Below the pieces are notes generated by a model. That model searched no databases. It was not told the DNA's origin and saw nothing but the letters and a program-made list of their open reading frames with translations. This document shows positions 35,398 to 43,678 of a stretch of DNA of 64,000 nucleotides, one piece after another. Each line of letters opens with the position of its first letter. The first letter of the stretch is position 1. The translations under genes and the position numbers were made by a program. The stretch is from Bacteroidota bacterium (GTDB lineage: Bacteria; Bacteroidota; Bacteroidia; Cytophagales; Cyclobacteriaceae). Location of the stretch: contig JAEZEH010000089.1 of NCBI GenBank assembly GCA_023417785.1, positions 1 to 64,000 on the forward strand, in the 5' to 3' direction.

Positions 35398-35423
35398 GAA
35401 GTTCACAATTGCTTGTGAACTTC
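35398..35423. terminator. Bidirectional terminator
   Basis: gaagttcacaa - ttgc - ttgtgaacttc: perfect 11-bp stem between convergent DUF2911 and OsmC genes. Read leftward it is followed by ttttatt; rightward the U run is weak. Confidence 0.8.
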
Positions 35424-35442
35424 CGCCTGATCTGCTCCGCTT

Positions 35443-35907
35443 TTAAGCTTGAAATTCGAGAATTTCAACTACCGGATTCATACTAACTTTTGCCGTAACA
35501 GAGTTTGAGATCAGGCAATTAGCTTCTGCCTTATGAAGCACCCGGAGTGCTTTCTCGCGCTGTTCCGGATCGGTTATTTCAACTACGGGATCAAGAACTA
35601 CTTCGGTCATTCGGAATTTTCCGTCCACCTGTTCGAGTTTTCCGGTAGAAGCACATTTGAATGAAACAAAGTCAAGTTTGGAATTCTCGGCAATGGCCAG
35701 AAAGGTGGTCATAAGACAGCTGCTTATCGCTGCTGTGTACAGGTGCTCCGGTGACCAGATTCCCGCCATGCCTTTTGGAAACTGTGGTGGCGTCGCGACT
35801 TCAAGGCACCCGCCTTGTAAAGTGGCGCCACTTAGTTCGGGCGAGCACATGATGCCTTTGCGGTCTGCGGTCCATGTTACCGTTACGTTATACTGATGAA
35901 GGTCCAT
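35443..35907 (-). CDS. OsmC family peroxiredoxin-like protein
   Basis: 154 residues from the ATG at 35907 (MDLHQYNVTVTW); an ATG at 35925 is an alternative. OsmC/Ohr fold: GGCLEVATPPQFPKGMAGIWSPEHLYTAAISSCLMTTFLA contains the first active Cys in SSCL, and the second Cys lies in AEANCLISN near the end, giving the peroxidatic/resolving pair. It reduces organic peroxides with thiol donors. The start lies inside the end of the rhodanese gene (about 20 bp overlap), so the two are coupled. Confidence 0.9.
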   Translation of the reverse strand: MDLHQYNVTVTWTADRKGIMCSPELSGATLQGGCLEVATPPQFPKGMAGIWSPEHLYTAAISSCLMTTFLAIAENSKLDFVSFKCASTGKLEQVDGKFRMTEVVLDPVVEITDPEQREKALRVLHKAEANCLISNSVTAKVSMNPVVEILEFQA

Positions 35908-36223
35908 ATGATAGTAATTTGTCATGTAAATGTTTGAAACTCCCGCCATTGCAAACCCGGGTATATCCGAGTGATTCCAGCAATACCTTGGCGGAGGCAC
36001 TATCCATACCTGAAGTGCAACAGGTGATGATAGGTTGATGCTTGTTGGGTAGCCGATACAGATTTTTCAGCAGTTTGTCGAGAGGGATATTAATAGCACC
36101 CTCGACGTGACCGGCGAGAAATTCGGCCTGCGTTCTGACATCAATGATTATACCCCCTTCTTCCTGGAATCGCTCAAGATCTGTTTCTGAGCATTCCTTG
36201 TAATAAATTTTAATCGACTCCAT
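35888..36223 (-). CDS. Rhodanese domain protein
   Basis: 111 residues from the ATG at 36223 (MESIKIYYKEC); an ATG at 36238 is possible. Single rhodanese domain with IIIDVRTQAEFLAGHVEGAINIP and the active loop ITCCTSGMDSAS, where the Cys that would carry persulfide is followed by Gly, while the usual Arg (CxxGxRS) is Asp. That charge change may alter substrate choice. The start overlaps the DUF2892 gene by 14 bp. Confidence 0.88.
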   Translation of the reverse strand: MESIKIYYKECSETDLERFQEEGGIIIDVRTQAEFLAGHVEGAINIPLDKLLKNLYRLPNKHQPIITCCTSGMDSASAKVLLESLGYTRVCNGGSFKHLHDKLLSYGPSSV

Positions 36224-36440
36224 CGTGTTTAATATCATGGTCTTCCCGCATGGTGGATATCCCCATTGGATCATATAGCGGGCAGAAGCCGAAAAAACTC
36301 GTTACTCCCAGTAATATTCCCCCAGCGGCTAAAATGAAAGATGTGGTGCCGGTTACAATTCCGGTAAGCGAAAGCGCCACGAATACAGCTGCCGTTATCA
36401 TCCTGATAATCCGGTCAGCGGAACCCATATTCTTTTTCAT
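36210..36440 (-). CDS. DUF2892 (YgaP-type) membrane protein
   Basis: 76 residues with two hydrophobic helices (about 10-28 and 32-49) and FGFCPLYDPMGIST, the Cys-Pro loop typical of the transmembrane module of YgaP. In E. coli YgaP this module is fused to a rhodanese; here rhodanese is the next gene with a 14-bp overlap. It probably anchors persulfide chemistry at the membrane, as inferred from that fusion. Confidence 0.88.
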   Translation of the reverse strand: MKKNMGSADRIIRMITAAVFVALSLTGIVTGTTSFILAAGGILLGVTSFFGFCPLYDPMGISTMREDHDIKHDGVD

Positions 36441-36654
36441 TTTTTTGTAAAGGTATCAGCCACCCTGGCGGGAATCTGTAACTAAAATCACCCAGCCGGA
36501 AGATTCTTTTTGGCGATTTTCATGGCCAATGTTGACAAATCACATGTAAGGTGTCCAGGTGAGGTCGGAAAACGCCGGGTTAGACTGCCTTAGGGCGAAC
36601 AGGATAGGATTACAGAAGCCTCAAAAAAGGCAACGTCCGCATACGAAGCGTGCT

Positions 36655-36867
36655 TCAGGGCTCGATAAAGAATAACCGCAGGCGCTCGTACGGCATTTGA
36701 ACCTCGAGATAGACCGGTGCATCGCTGATGCTGTGGTAATTCAGTTCAACAATACTGGTGCGGGAATTTTGCGGGCTTGGATACACCCTGCCGATGCAGT
36801 CGACGTTCACAATCTCAGTTTTTACGGCGTCTTCTTCCGCGATCGTCAGTTCGATGAATTTGGGCAT
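36655..36867 (-). CDS. Small protein of unknown function
   Basis: 70 residues: MPKFIELTIAEEDAV, a VNVDCIGRVYPS strand and VYLEVQMPYERLRLFF. The pattern of a short strand, a VNxDxI step and a closing strand recalls FlbD-like or other small beta proteins, but I cannot name a family. It diverges from modA with a 76-bp gap. Likely real because of its clean start and even composition; function unknown. Confidence 0.55.
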   Translation of the reverse strand: MPKFIELTIAEEDAVKTEIVNVDCIGRVYPSPQNSRTSIVELNYHSISDAPVYLEVQMPYERLRLFFIEP

Positions 36868-36943
36868 GGTATCTTTCTTCAGACCGGAAGATGCATCACC
36901 GGCGGCGGATTACCAAGTGTTTGACTGCTGCCATTGGCAACTA

Positions 36944-37750
36944 ATGGCGAATGTACCAGTTCTTGCTATTTTTACCCTTGTGATTCGCCTGCCGTACCTG
37001 TTTAGCATTCTGTTGATCGGCCTTCTGGCGAATCACAACGGGCCGGCCTATGGCCAAAAAGTCCTGATTGCCGCTGCATCCGATCTTAAGTTTGCCCTGG
37101 ATTCGATAATTACTATTTATAAACAAACTCATCCCGCGGCCACCGTTCAGGTAACCTACGGATCTTCAGGGAAGCTCTACGAACAAATAAGGCGGGGGGC
37201 TCCATTCAATATCTTTTTCTCTGCTGACCTTGTTTATCCTGAGCAGTTGCAGCAGCAGAATCATTGCACTGGCGAGGTTGTCCGGTACGGCGAAGGTCAA
37301 CTGGTGGTATGGTCGAACCGGATGGATACTGCCGAAAAGGGCATCGCGATTCTGGCTGATCCCAAAATCCGGAAAGTTGCCATAGCCAATCCGTTGCACG
37401 CACCTTACGGTAAACGCGCTACCGAATCGTTGATTCATTTCAAACTGTACGATACCGTAAAACCCAAGCTGGTATACGGCGAAAACATCTCACAAGCAGC
37501 GCAGTTTATTACCACAGGCGCCGCCGATGCCGGAGTGATTGCCTTGTCTATCGCACTTTCTCCTGCAATGAAACGGTATGACGGAAGCTACTTTTTGATC
37601 CCCAAGGATAGTCACCAACCCCTTGAGCAAGGCTTTGTGATCCTTCGTAACGCCAGGGAAAACAATGCCGTGAAGGACTTCGCATCTTTTTTTAGCCAGG
37701 AGGGCTCACGGAAAATTTTAATGTACTTTGGTTTCCTGAACACCCTTTGA
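36944..37750 (+). CDS. modA: Molybdate ABC transporter substrate-binding protein
   Basis: 268 residues from the ATG at 36944; the longer frame from 36758 overlaps the small gene on the other strand and has no extra domain. Signal peptide/hydrophobic segment about 1-30 ends near YGQ. The mature part starts VLIAAASDLKFALDSI and has VTYGSSGKLYEQIRRGAPFNIFFSAD, the oxyanion-binding strands of ModA/WtpA. It captures molybdate or tungstate in the periplasm; the two cannot be separated by eye. First gene of modABC. Confidence 0.93.
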   Translation: MANVPVLAIFTLVIRLPYLFSILLIGLLANHNGPAYGQKVLIAAASDLKFALDSIITIYKQTHPAATVQVTYGSSGKLYEQIRRGAPFNIFFSADLVYPEQLQQQNHCTGEVVRYGEGQLVVWSNRMDTAEKGIAILADPKIRKVAIANPLHAPYGKRATESLIHFKLYDTVKPKLVYGENISQAAQFITTGAADAGVIALSIALSPAMKRYDGSYFLIPKDSHQPLEQGFVILRNARENNAVKDFASFFSQEGSRKILMYFGFLNTL

Positions 37751-37754
37751 GATA

Positions 37755-38429
37755 ATGCTGGAACCGGGGCCGTTTTTGTTGACCTTTCTACTCGCAGCGG
37801 TAACTACCGTATTGCTCGTGATATTCAGTCTGCCACTGGCCTGGTGGTTGGCCATCTCGTCGTTTCGTCTGAAATTTCTTATAGAAGCCCTGGTCAGCGT
37901 CCCACTCATACTGCCGCCGTCGGTGATAGGTTTCTATCTATTGATGGCTTTCAGTCCGGGCAACCCCCTCGGTAAATTTCTTGATCAGTATTTTGATTTA
38001 CGACTGGTTTTTACCTTCGAAGGACTGATCGTTGCATCGATTATATACAGCCTGCCTTTTATGATTCAGCCGCTGCTCACCGGGTTTCGTATGTTGCCGT
38101 CAACCTTGACCGAAGTGTCATATACCTTGGGGAAGAGCAGGTGGACTACATTGCTTAAGGTACAATTGCCGAACATGAAGGCGTCGTTCCTGACCGGATG
38201 TATTCTAACTTTTGCACATACCGTTGGCGAATTTGGCGTGGTGCTCATGGTCGGTGGAAATATTCCCGGCGAAACGCGCGTGGTTTCCGTCGCGATATAC
38301 GACGCCGTGGAGGCGATGGATTACGGCAAGGCGAATACATACAGTGTAATTCTTTTACTTTTTTCGTTTATTCTGCTTGTTTCGGTTTATCTGATCAATC
38401 AACGTCTTCTGAACAAAAGCAGCATATGA
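37755..38429 (+). CDS. modB: Molybdate ABC transporter permease
   Basis: 224 residues with five hydrophobic helices and the EAA-type loop EVSYTLGKSRWTTLLKVQLPNMK near 116-138, the site that couples to the ATPase. VPLILPPSVIGFYLL is the typical ModB segment. It starts 4 bp after modA and overlaps modC by 4 bp (ATGA). Confidence 0.94.
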   Translation: MLEPGPFLLTFLLAAVTTVLLVIFSLPLAWWLAISSFRLKFLIEALVSVPLILPPSVIGFYLLMAFSPGNPLGKFLDQYFDLRLVFTFEGLIVASIIYSLPFMIQPLLTGFRMLPSTLTEVSYTLGKSRWTTLLKVQLPNMKASFLTGCILTFAHTVGEFGVVLMVGGNIPGETRVVSVAIYDAVEAMDYGKANTYSVILLLFSFILLVSVYLINQRLLNKSSI

Positions 38430-39151
38430 CGAATATTTTTCTTCGCAGAAGATTGTCTGGTGCTACGGGAACAATTCCCCTCGACATAAACATATCGGTC
38501 GAACGAGGAGATATGGTTACCTTATATGGTCCGTCCGGCGCAGGTAAAACCAGTGTTCTCCGGATGATTGCCGGGCTTCTTCAACCTGATGATGGAAGTA
38601 TCTCGATAAATGGCGACATCTGGTATGATCCCGGAAAAAAGATTAACCTTCCCCCTCAACGGCGAAGCGTTGGTATTGTGTTTCAGGATTACGCTTTGTT
38701 TCCGAATATGTCGGTCTTAGAGAACATCCGGTATGGCCTCGCCCCCGGACAATCCCTTTCCGTCGCAGATGAGTTAATTGAGTTGATGGAATTACATGCG
38801 TTACGCGACAGGAGGCCCCACGTATTGAGTGGCGGCCAGAAACAACGTGTCGCACTCGCGCGGGCCATAGCAAGGAAACCTACATTGTTGCTGTTAGATG
38901 AGCCCCTGGCCGCACTGGATACAGAATTACGCCTGCGAATGCAGCAATACATTCTGGAGGCTCATCAACGCTACGGTTTTACCACCGTTCTGGTAAGTCA
39001 TGATATCATTGAGGTTTGCCGGCTCAGTACGAAGGTATTCGTTCTGGAGGATGGGAAAATCATCCGTACAGGCAGGCCAGAGTCTGTTATTCCACTTCAA
39101 GCTATCCGCGACATGATTCAGGGCATGGGCGAGGATGAAAAAAGGGTTTAG
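38426..39151 (+). CDS. modC: Molybdate ABC transporter ATPase, short form
   Basis: 241 residues. Walker A GPSGAGKTS (about 38-46), Q loop in FQDYALFPN, signature LSGGQKQR, Walker B LLLLDEPLAALD and H loop in LVSHD. The C-terminal Mop/TOBE domain that senses molybdate in E. coli ModC (about 352 residues) is absent, so this ATPase probably lacks trans-inhibition by intracellular molybdate. The ATGA overlap couples it to modB. Confidence 0.94.
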   Translation: MTNIFLRRRLSGATGTIPLDINISVERGDMVTLYGPSGAGKTSVLRMIAGLLQPDDGSISINGDIWYDPGKKINLPPQRRSVGIVFQDYALFPNMSVLENIRYGLAPGQSLSVADELIELMELHALRDRRPHVLSGGQKQRVALARAIARKPTLLLLDEPLAALDTELRLRMQQYILEAHQRYGFTTVLVSHDIIEVCRLSTKVFVLEDGKIIRTGRPESVIPLQAIRDMIQGMGEDEKRV

Positions 39152-39212
39152 CGAGCAACTACGCTTACTGCTGGTATCCGATTTTAGACGTTCGTTTTAA
39201 AAACGGTGAAGC

Positions 39213-40172
39213 ATGTCTGACCTGCAGGATCAGAAAATTGAATTTCTGGGCGAGAAAGAAATTGGGATAAAACAGAATCAAACTATTCTGGATGCGGCTC
39301 TGGAGGCCGGTCTTCCACACTTTCATGCATGTGGCGGAAACGCCGAATGTTCAACCTGCCGGATAATGGTGGTCGAAGGCATGGAAGGCCTCACGCCGGT
39401 GAATGAAGCTGAAGCCAGTCTGCGCGAGTTAGTTCCGTTTCCGCCGAAGATCCGGCTGGCCTGTCAGACCGGGGTTAACCGCGGCCCCGTCAAAATAAAA
39501 CGAATCATTCTGGATCAGACTGACCTGGCCAATCCGATAAAGAAAAAAATTACCGATGAGCATTGTAAACTCGGTGAGAAACGCGAACTGGTTCTTTTTT
39601 TTCTCGATATACGCAATTTCACTCCATTCGTAGAAACGTATCTTCCTTATGACGTGATCCATGTGATGCGCGGATCATATATTATTTTTAACGACATCAT
39701 TAAAAGACATCAGGGAATAATTATTGATACGTCGGGTGACGGATTTTATGCTGTATTCGGGATGAACTGCAACACCAACACTGCAGCCGCACAGGCGATT
39801 GATGCAGGCTATGAGATCATTGAGGAGTTTGGTAAATTCAATGAGACGTACCTGGATTCGTACTTCGGAATGCGGTTGGATATTGGCATCGGCGTACACT
39901 GCGGTCAGGTGATCGTGGGTGAGGTGTTGGTAGGACAAAAAAGCCACTTGAGCGTGATGGGGCTTGCCGTTAACATCGCGGCACGCATTCAAAACAGCAC
40001 CAAAAAGCTCAATAACAGTTTCATCGCTTCGGATGAAGTCGTGCAGCTGTCAGGTCGGGGAGATGAGGGCGAAAAACGCATTGTAAAAATGAAGGGCGTA
40101 AACCACGTATATAAAGTGCGCCTGATTGGTACCCCTTACGAATCACTTGTCTCAATACATCCAAAAAAATAG
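39213..40172 (+). CDS. 2Fe-2S ferredoxin plus class III nucleotide cyclase fusion
   Basis: 319 residues. Residues 1-95: plant-type ferredoxin with the cluster cysteines in HACGGNAECSTC and LACQTG. Residues 125-315: class III cyclase domain with metal Asp in FFLDIRNFTPF and in DTSGDGFYAVFG, and the transition-state Asn/Arg pair in VNIAARIQ. By eye the purine-specifying residues are unusual: the Lys of ACs (VDKxxGD) aligns with Asp in IIDTSGD and the Asp/Thr of the GxxVN motif is Leu (MGLAVN), so ATP or GTP preference is uncertain. It follows modC by 61 bp in the same direction. A redox-gated second messenger enzyme is the obvious hypothesis. Confidence 0.88.
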   Translation: MSDLQDQKIEFLGEKEIGIKQNQTILDAALEAGLPHFHACGGNAECSTCRIMVVEGMEGLTPVNEAEASLRELVPFPPKIRLACQTGVNRGPVKIKRIILDQTDLANPIKKKITDEHCKLGEKRELVLFFLDIRNFTPFVETYLPYDVIHVMRGSYIIFNDIIKRHQGIIIDTSGDGFYAVFGMNCNTNTAAAQAIDAGYEIIEEFGKFNETYLDSYFGMRLDIGIGVHCGQVIVGEVLVGQKSHLSVMGLAVNIAARIQNSTKKLNNSFIASDEVVQLSGRGDEGEKRIVKMKGVNHVYKVRLIGTPYESLVSIHPKK

Positions 40173-40238
40173 CTATAAGAAATCTGGGTTGGAACTAAAC
40201 CACTAATTTGCTTGTAGATCCAAAGTAATGTTGACCTT

Positions 40239-40949
40239 ATGATGATACGGCGGTTATTTTTATGCCTGTTTTTTATTCTGAATATCGCGTCGGTTGCGTG
40301 TGCGCAAAAGGGCTCCGAACTTTCGCCGGATGAATTTTTAAAAATTCTTGACTCGGAGAATACGCCTCAGTTACTGGATGTGAGGACCCAGGGCGAATTC
40401 CGAAAGGGATATATCGAAGGGGCGATGAATTATGATATAAACTCCAGAGACTTTAAGTCCCACGTCGGTTCCCTCGATAAATCAAAGCCCGTGTTTGTGT
40501 ATTGTTTGTCGGGAGGCCGTAGTGCCAAAGCTGCGGCTTATATGAGGCGAAGCGGTTTCAAAGAAGTTTACGAGCTGAAGGGGGGAATGATGGCGTGGAA
40601 TGGCACGAAAAAACCGGTAGTAAAACTGGAAGACTCTTCCGCCGGTATGACAGTCGATAGTTTTCGTAAAAGTGTGGAAGGCGATAATCTGGTGCTGGTT
40701 GACTTTTACGCGAAGTGGTGCGCCCCCTGTAAACGAATGGCGCCGTATTTTGAGACGCTGAAGCATGAGTACGAGGGACGGATGACGCTCCTGAAGGTAG
40801 ATGCCGACGCAAATTCAATCCTCGTTGACGAACTCTCGGTGCATGCGCTTCCCACAATGTATTTGTACAAAGACGGAAAGCAAGTATGGTCTCATACGGG
40901 CTACCTTACAAAGGAAAAGATCGAGCAAAAAATAAAAGAAAATCTCTGA
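40239..40949 (+). CDS. Exported rhodanese-thioredoxin fusion
   Basis: 236 residues. Signal peptide about 1-22 (ending VACAQ). Rhodanese domain (about 28-120) with LLDVRTQGEF and active loop YCLSGGRSAKA, a canonical CxxGxRS. Thioredoxin domain (about 132-236) with WCAPCK (CxxC). Periplasmic joining of sulfur transfer and disulfide exchange suggests persulfide or thiosulfate handling. The ATG is doubled (ATG ATG). It ends 5 bp from the convergent cydB. Confidence 0.9.
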   Translation: MMIRRLFLCLFFILNIASVACAQKGSELSPDEFLKILDSENTPQLLDVRTQGEFRKGYIEGAMNYDINSRDFKSHVGSLDKSKPVFVYCLSGGRSAKAAAYMRRSGFKEVYELKGGMMAWNGTKKPVVKLEDSSAGMTVDSFRKSVEGDNLVLVDFYAKWCAPCKRMAPYFETLKHEYEGRMTLLKVDADANSILVDELSVHALPTMYLYKDGKQVWSHTGYLTKEKIEQKIKENL

Positions 40950-40954
40950 CTTCG

Positions 40955-41971
40955 TTAGTCAGTGGCCGCGTCTGTTCTTTCGATGGACTTAAAGCTGTAA
41001 TACAGATAAAAAAGTGCGGGAAGAATAAAAATGCTTCCAATCAAGAGCGCCCAGCCCAATGCGTTTATGGCAGGTTCCGGAGCCTGGTTGTGCAGAGATA
41101 ACGTTGTTTCCTGCATCAGAATAAAATCCGGGTAGTGCGCGTACGTCACGGCAAGAAGAATCATTGTGACCTGTACGCCGGCGAGAATACGGGGTATCCA
41201 AATGGAATTCCTTCCCACAAAGTACCACAATAAGACAAGTGAAGCGGTTGCAATCACGACTGCGAGGATACTTATGATGTTTCCGAACACCCAATCAAAT
41301 AAGGGGATTCCGTCTATAGTTGCGGCCAGGAACACCACTGCTCCGGCAAGAAACGATGCCAGATTCATGAATCCGGCCTTGCGAACAAATCGTTTTCTAT
41401 CTGATTCGTCATCGGCTTCAGCGATAAGATATACGGCAGCGAGAAATCCACACAACGCCACCGTGAAGAATCCGACGCTGACAGAGAACAAATTCAGCCA
41501 TCCGAAGACATAGGCGTCAGCGAAATTTGTTGCATCGCGTTTGATGTGTCCTGAAACGGAACTGCCTGCCAGAATACCAAGGAACAAGGGTGTGATAAAA
41601 CTCGAAGAAATAAAGACTCTGTTATAGATCGTGTGCGACTTGTCTTTTACCGCGTCGTAATGCCGGAAGATAAAAGCGGTACCCCGGGCGATGATACCGA
41701 GTAACATGATGGCTAACGGAATGTGAAGCGACACCGACATCTGGCTGTAGATTTCCGGAAAGCCAACGAACAGAATTACGATGGCTATGATCAGCCACAT
41801 ATGATTCGCTTCCCAGATCGGCCCGATGGCGTGATAAAGTGTTGTGCGGGTGCGTTTTCTGTTCTTCCGCGAAGTAAACATTTCAATGATACCCGCGCCG
41901 AAATCTGCTCCACCCAGTAGCAGGTAAAGAAGAATCGATAACCATAGGTACGCGATTACAACGATATCCAT
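40955..41971 (-). CDS. cydB: Cytochrome bd ubiquinol oxidase subunit II
   Basis: 338 residues, about eight to nine hydrophobic helices. Typical CydB features: WLSILLYLLLGGADFGAGIIEMF at the N-terminus, WEANHMWLIIA and the FRHYDAVKD segment. With CydA it forms the bd oxidase that reduces O2 to water using quinol without proton pumping. It ends at the convergent rhodanese-thioredoxin gene and starts 1 bp after cydA ends. Confidence 0.95.
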   Translation of the reverse strand: MDIVVIAYLWLSILLYLLLGGADFGAGIIEMFTSRKNRKRTRTTLYHAIGPIWEANHMWLIIAIVILFVGFPEIYSQMSVSLHIPLAIMLLGIIARGTAFIFRHYDAVKDKSHTIYNRVFISSSFITPLFLGILAGSSVSGHIKRDATNFADAYVFGWLNLFSVSVGFFTVALCGFLAAVYLIAEADDESDRKRFVRKAGFMNLASFLAGAVVFLAATIDGIPLFDWVFGNIISILAVVIATASLVLLWYFVGRNSIWIPRILAGVQVTMILLAVTYAHYPDFILMQETTLSLHNQAPEPAINALGWALLIGSIFILPALFYLYYSFKSIERTDAATD

Positions 41972-41972
41972 T

Positions 41973-43298
41973 TTAAGCGAGGGTTGAAGGTGATGACTTG
42001 TCGTGGATCACGGGCACCATTCGAATCTGTCGCATAAGCAGGAAGAGGACGATTACACTAAGCATGACATAGATGCCGGTGTAGATATAAAACCAATACT
42101 GAATTCCCGGCATTGGAGTTACGGCCTCGCTGGTTCGCATAATGCCGTGAATGATCCAGGGTTGGCGGCCTACTTCGGTAACTGTCCAGCCAGCTTCGAC
42201 GGCGATGAATCCCAAAGGCGTGGCAATGGCAAAAAGCAGAAGGAACCATCGTTTCCCGCGCCAGCTTTTCTTTTTGAAGCTGATGGCGTATAAAATGGCG
42301 AGAAGCACCATAAACATTCCGATCCCAACCATTATCTGAAAGGCGATATGAGTTATTAACACGGGCGGATGATTCTCGGGAGGAATAGTATCCAGCCCTT
42401 TGACTTCATCGTGGAAGTTGCCATGTACAAGGAAACTCAGCATGCCGGGCAATTCGATCGCATAGTCGACACGCTGATTTTTTTCATCGGGCAGTCCCCC
42501 GATCAGAAGGGGGGCCGATTTTTCGGTTTTGAAAAGCGCCTCCATTGCGGCAAGTTTAGCCGGCTGCCGTTTGGCCACATCCTTCGCCGAAAGGTCTCCG
42601 CTTATTGGCTGAAGGATGGCGGCAACTGCTGCAAACGCGACAGAGATTCGAAACGCTTTGGTGTGAAACTCTTTGTTTTTGTTTTTCAGAATTAGCCAGG
42701 CATGTACACCGGCAACGGCGAATCCGGTAGCAGCGAACGCGGCCAGGGTCATATGCAGTGCCTGAAAGAGCCATGCGTCATTGAACATAGCCGCGATAGG
42801 GTCGATGTTAAGGTATTGTCCGTCAACGAAGTCAAATCCGGCGGGGCTGTTCATCCATGCATTTGCCGCAACCACGAGGATGCCCGAAGCGAGTCCGGAA
42901 ACGCCGACGATAACTCCGGTGAACCAGTGAAACCAGGGATTGAAACGATTCCAACCATAGAGAAAGAAACCCAGCGCAATGGCTTCGATAAAGAAGGCGG
43001 TTCCTTCGAGCGAGAAAGGCATTCCGAAAATTGGTCCGGCATGTCGCATGAATTCCGGCCAGAGCAAGCCCAACTCGAACGAGAGAACTGTTCCCGATAC
43101 GGCGCCCGTAGCGAAGAAGATAGCCACGCCCTTGCTCCAGGCTATGGTGAGATCACGGTAAACTGGTTGACGTGTTTTGAGCCACTTAAAATGGGATACA
43201 GCCATAAAGAATGGCATCACCATACCGATACAGGCATAGATGATATGGAAACCCAGAGACAGCGCCATTTGCAATCTGGCCGCGAGCAAGTCGTCCAT
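41973..43298 (-). CDS. cydA: Cytochrome bd ubiquinol oxidase subunit I, short Q-loop type
   Basis: 441 residues, shorter than E. coli CydA (522). The heme ligand His near residue 18 lies in LSLGFHIIYACIGM; the acidic residues for heme b595/d lie in EGTAFFIEAIALGF, and the GRQPW motif is present (EVGRQPWIIHG). The Q-loop between helices VI and VII appears truncated, which matches the short form common in Bacteroidota. It expresses with cydB (1 bp apart). High oxygen affinity suits microaerobic or stress conditions. Confidence 0.95.
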   Translation of the reverse strand: MDDLLAARLQMALSLGFHIIYACIGMVMPFFMAVSHFKWLKTRQPVYRDLTIAWSKGVAIFFATGAVSGTVLSFELGLLWPEFMRHAGPIFGMPFSLEGTAFFIEAIALGFFLYGWNRFNPWFHWFTGVIVGVSGLASGILVVAANAWMNSPAGFDFVDGQYLNIDPIAAMFNDAWLFQALHMTLAAFAATGFAVAGVHAWLILKNKNKEFHTKAFRISVAFAAVAAILQPISGDLSAKDVAKRQPAKLAAMEALFKTEKSAPLLIGGLPDEKNQRVDYAIELPGMLSFLVHGNFHDEVKGLDTIPPENHPPVLITHIAFQIMVGIGMFMVLLAILYAISFKKKSWRGKRWFLLLFAIATPLGFIAVEAGWTVTEVGRQPWIIHGIMRTSEAVTPMPGIQYWFYIYTGIYVMLSVIVLFLLMRQIRMVPVIHDKSSPSTLA

Positions 43299-43678
43299 AA
43301 CGATTGTTTAAGTGTATCAAATATACAGGGTAACCCTTCACACAAAAGGGCTGCTGCCAGAAACTTCTCCGGGTGGAAATGTTTTCAGGAAAGTCGCGCG
43401 GGCAGGATTCCGTATTAAGAAATAATAATGAGAGTATGTTTTGGTTAAGTATCCTGACCATGTTCCAAATATCCCCTCATTTTGCAGGTTGTCGATTGGG
43501 CTATGGATTATCAGCGCGTTGACCATACCTTTGATCAAGATTAAAGACAACTATAGACAGTAAATATCCCCGGGGTCCAGGATCCTGGGGATATTTATTT
43601 TAGGGCATATCCGAACAAATCGTACTGTAGTCCAACCGGCCAACGGTATGGATACTGCTCCCCGAGTTGCGAACCCAA
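43299..43678. other. Gene-poor upstream region of cydA
   Basis: 380 bp with no supported gene; the cydAB promoter should lie here. It contains the inverted repeat at 43562-43596. Confidence 0.5.
43562..43596. terminator. Inverted repeat, possible terminator
   Basis: aaatatcccc / ggggatattt, 10-bp stem and 15-nt loop, followed rightward by attttag. It lies 83 bp downstream of the stop of the small minus-strand gene and could end that transcript leftward, or a rightward transcript I cannot identify. Confidence 0.45.
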
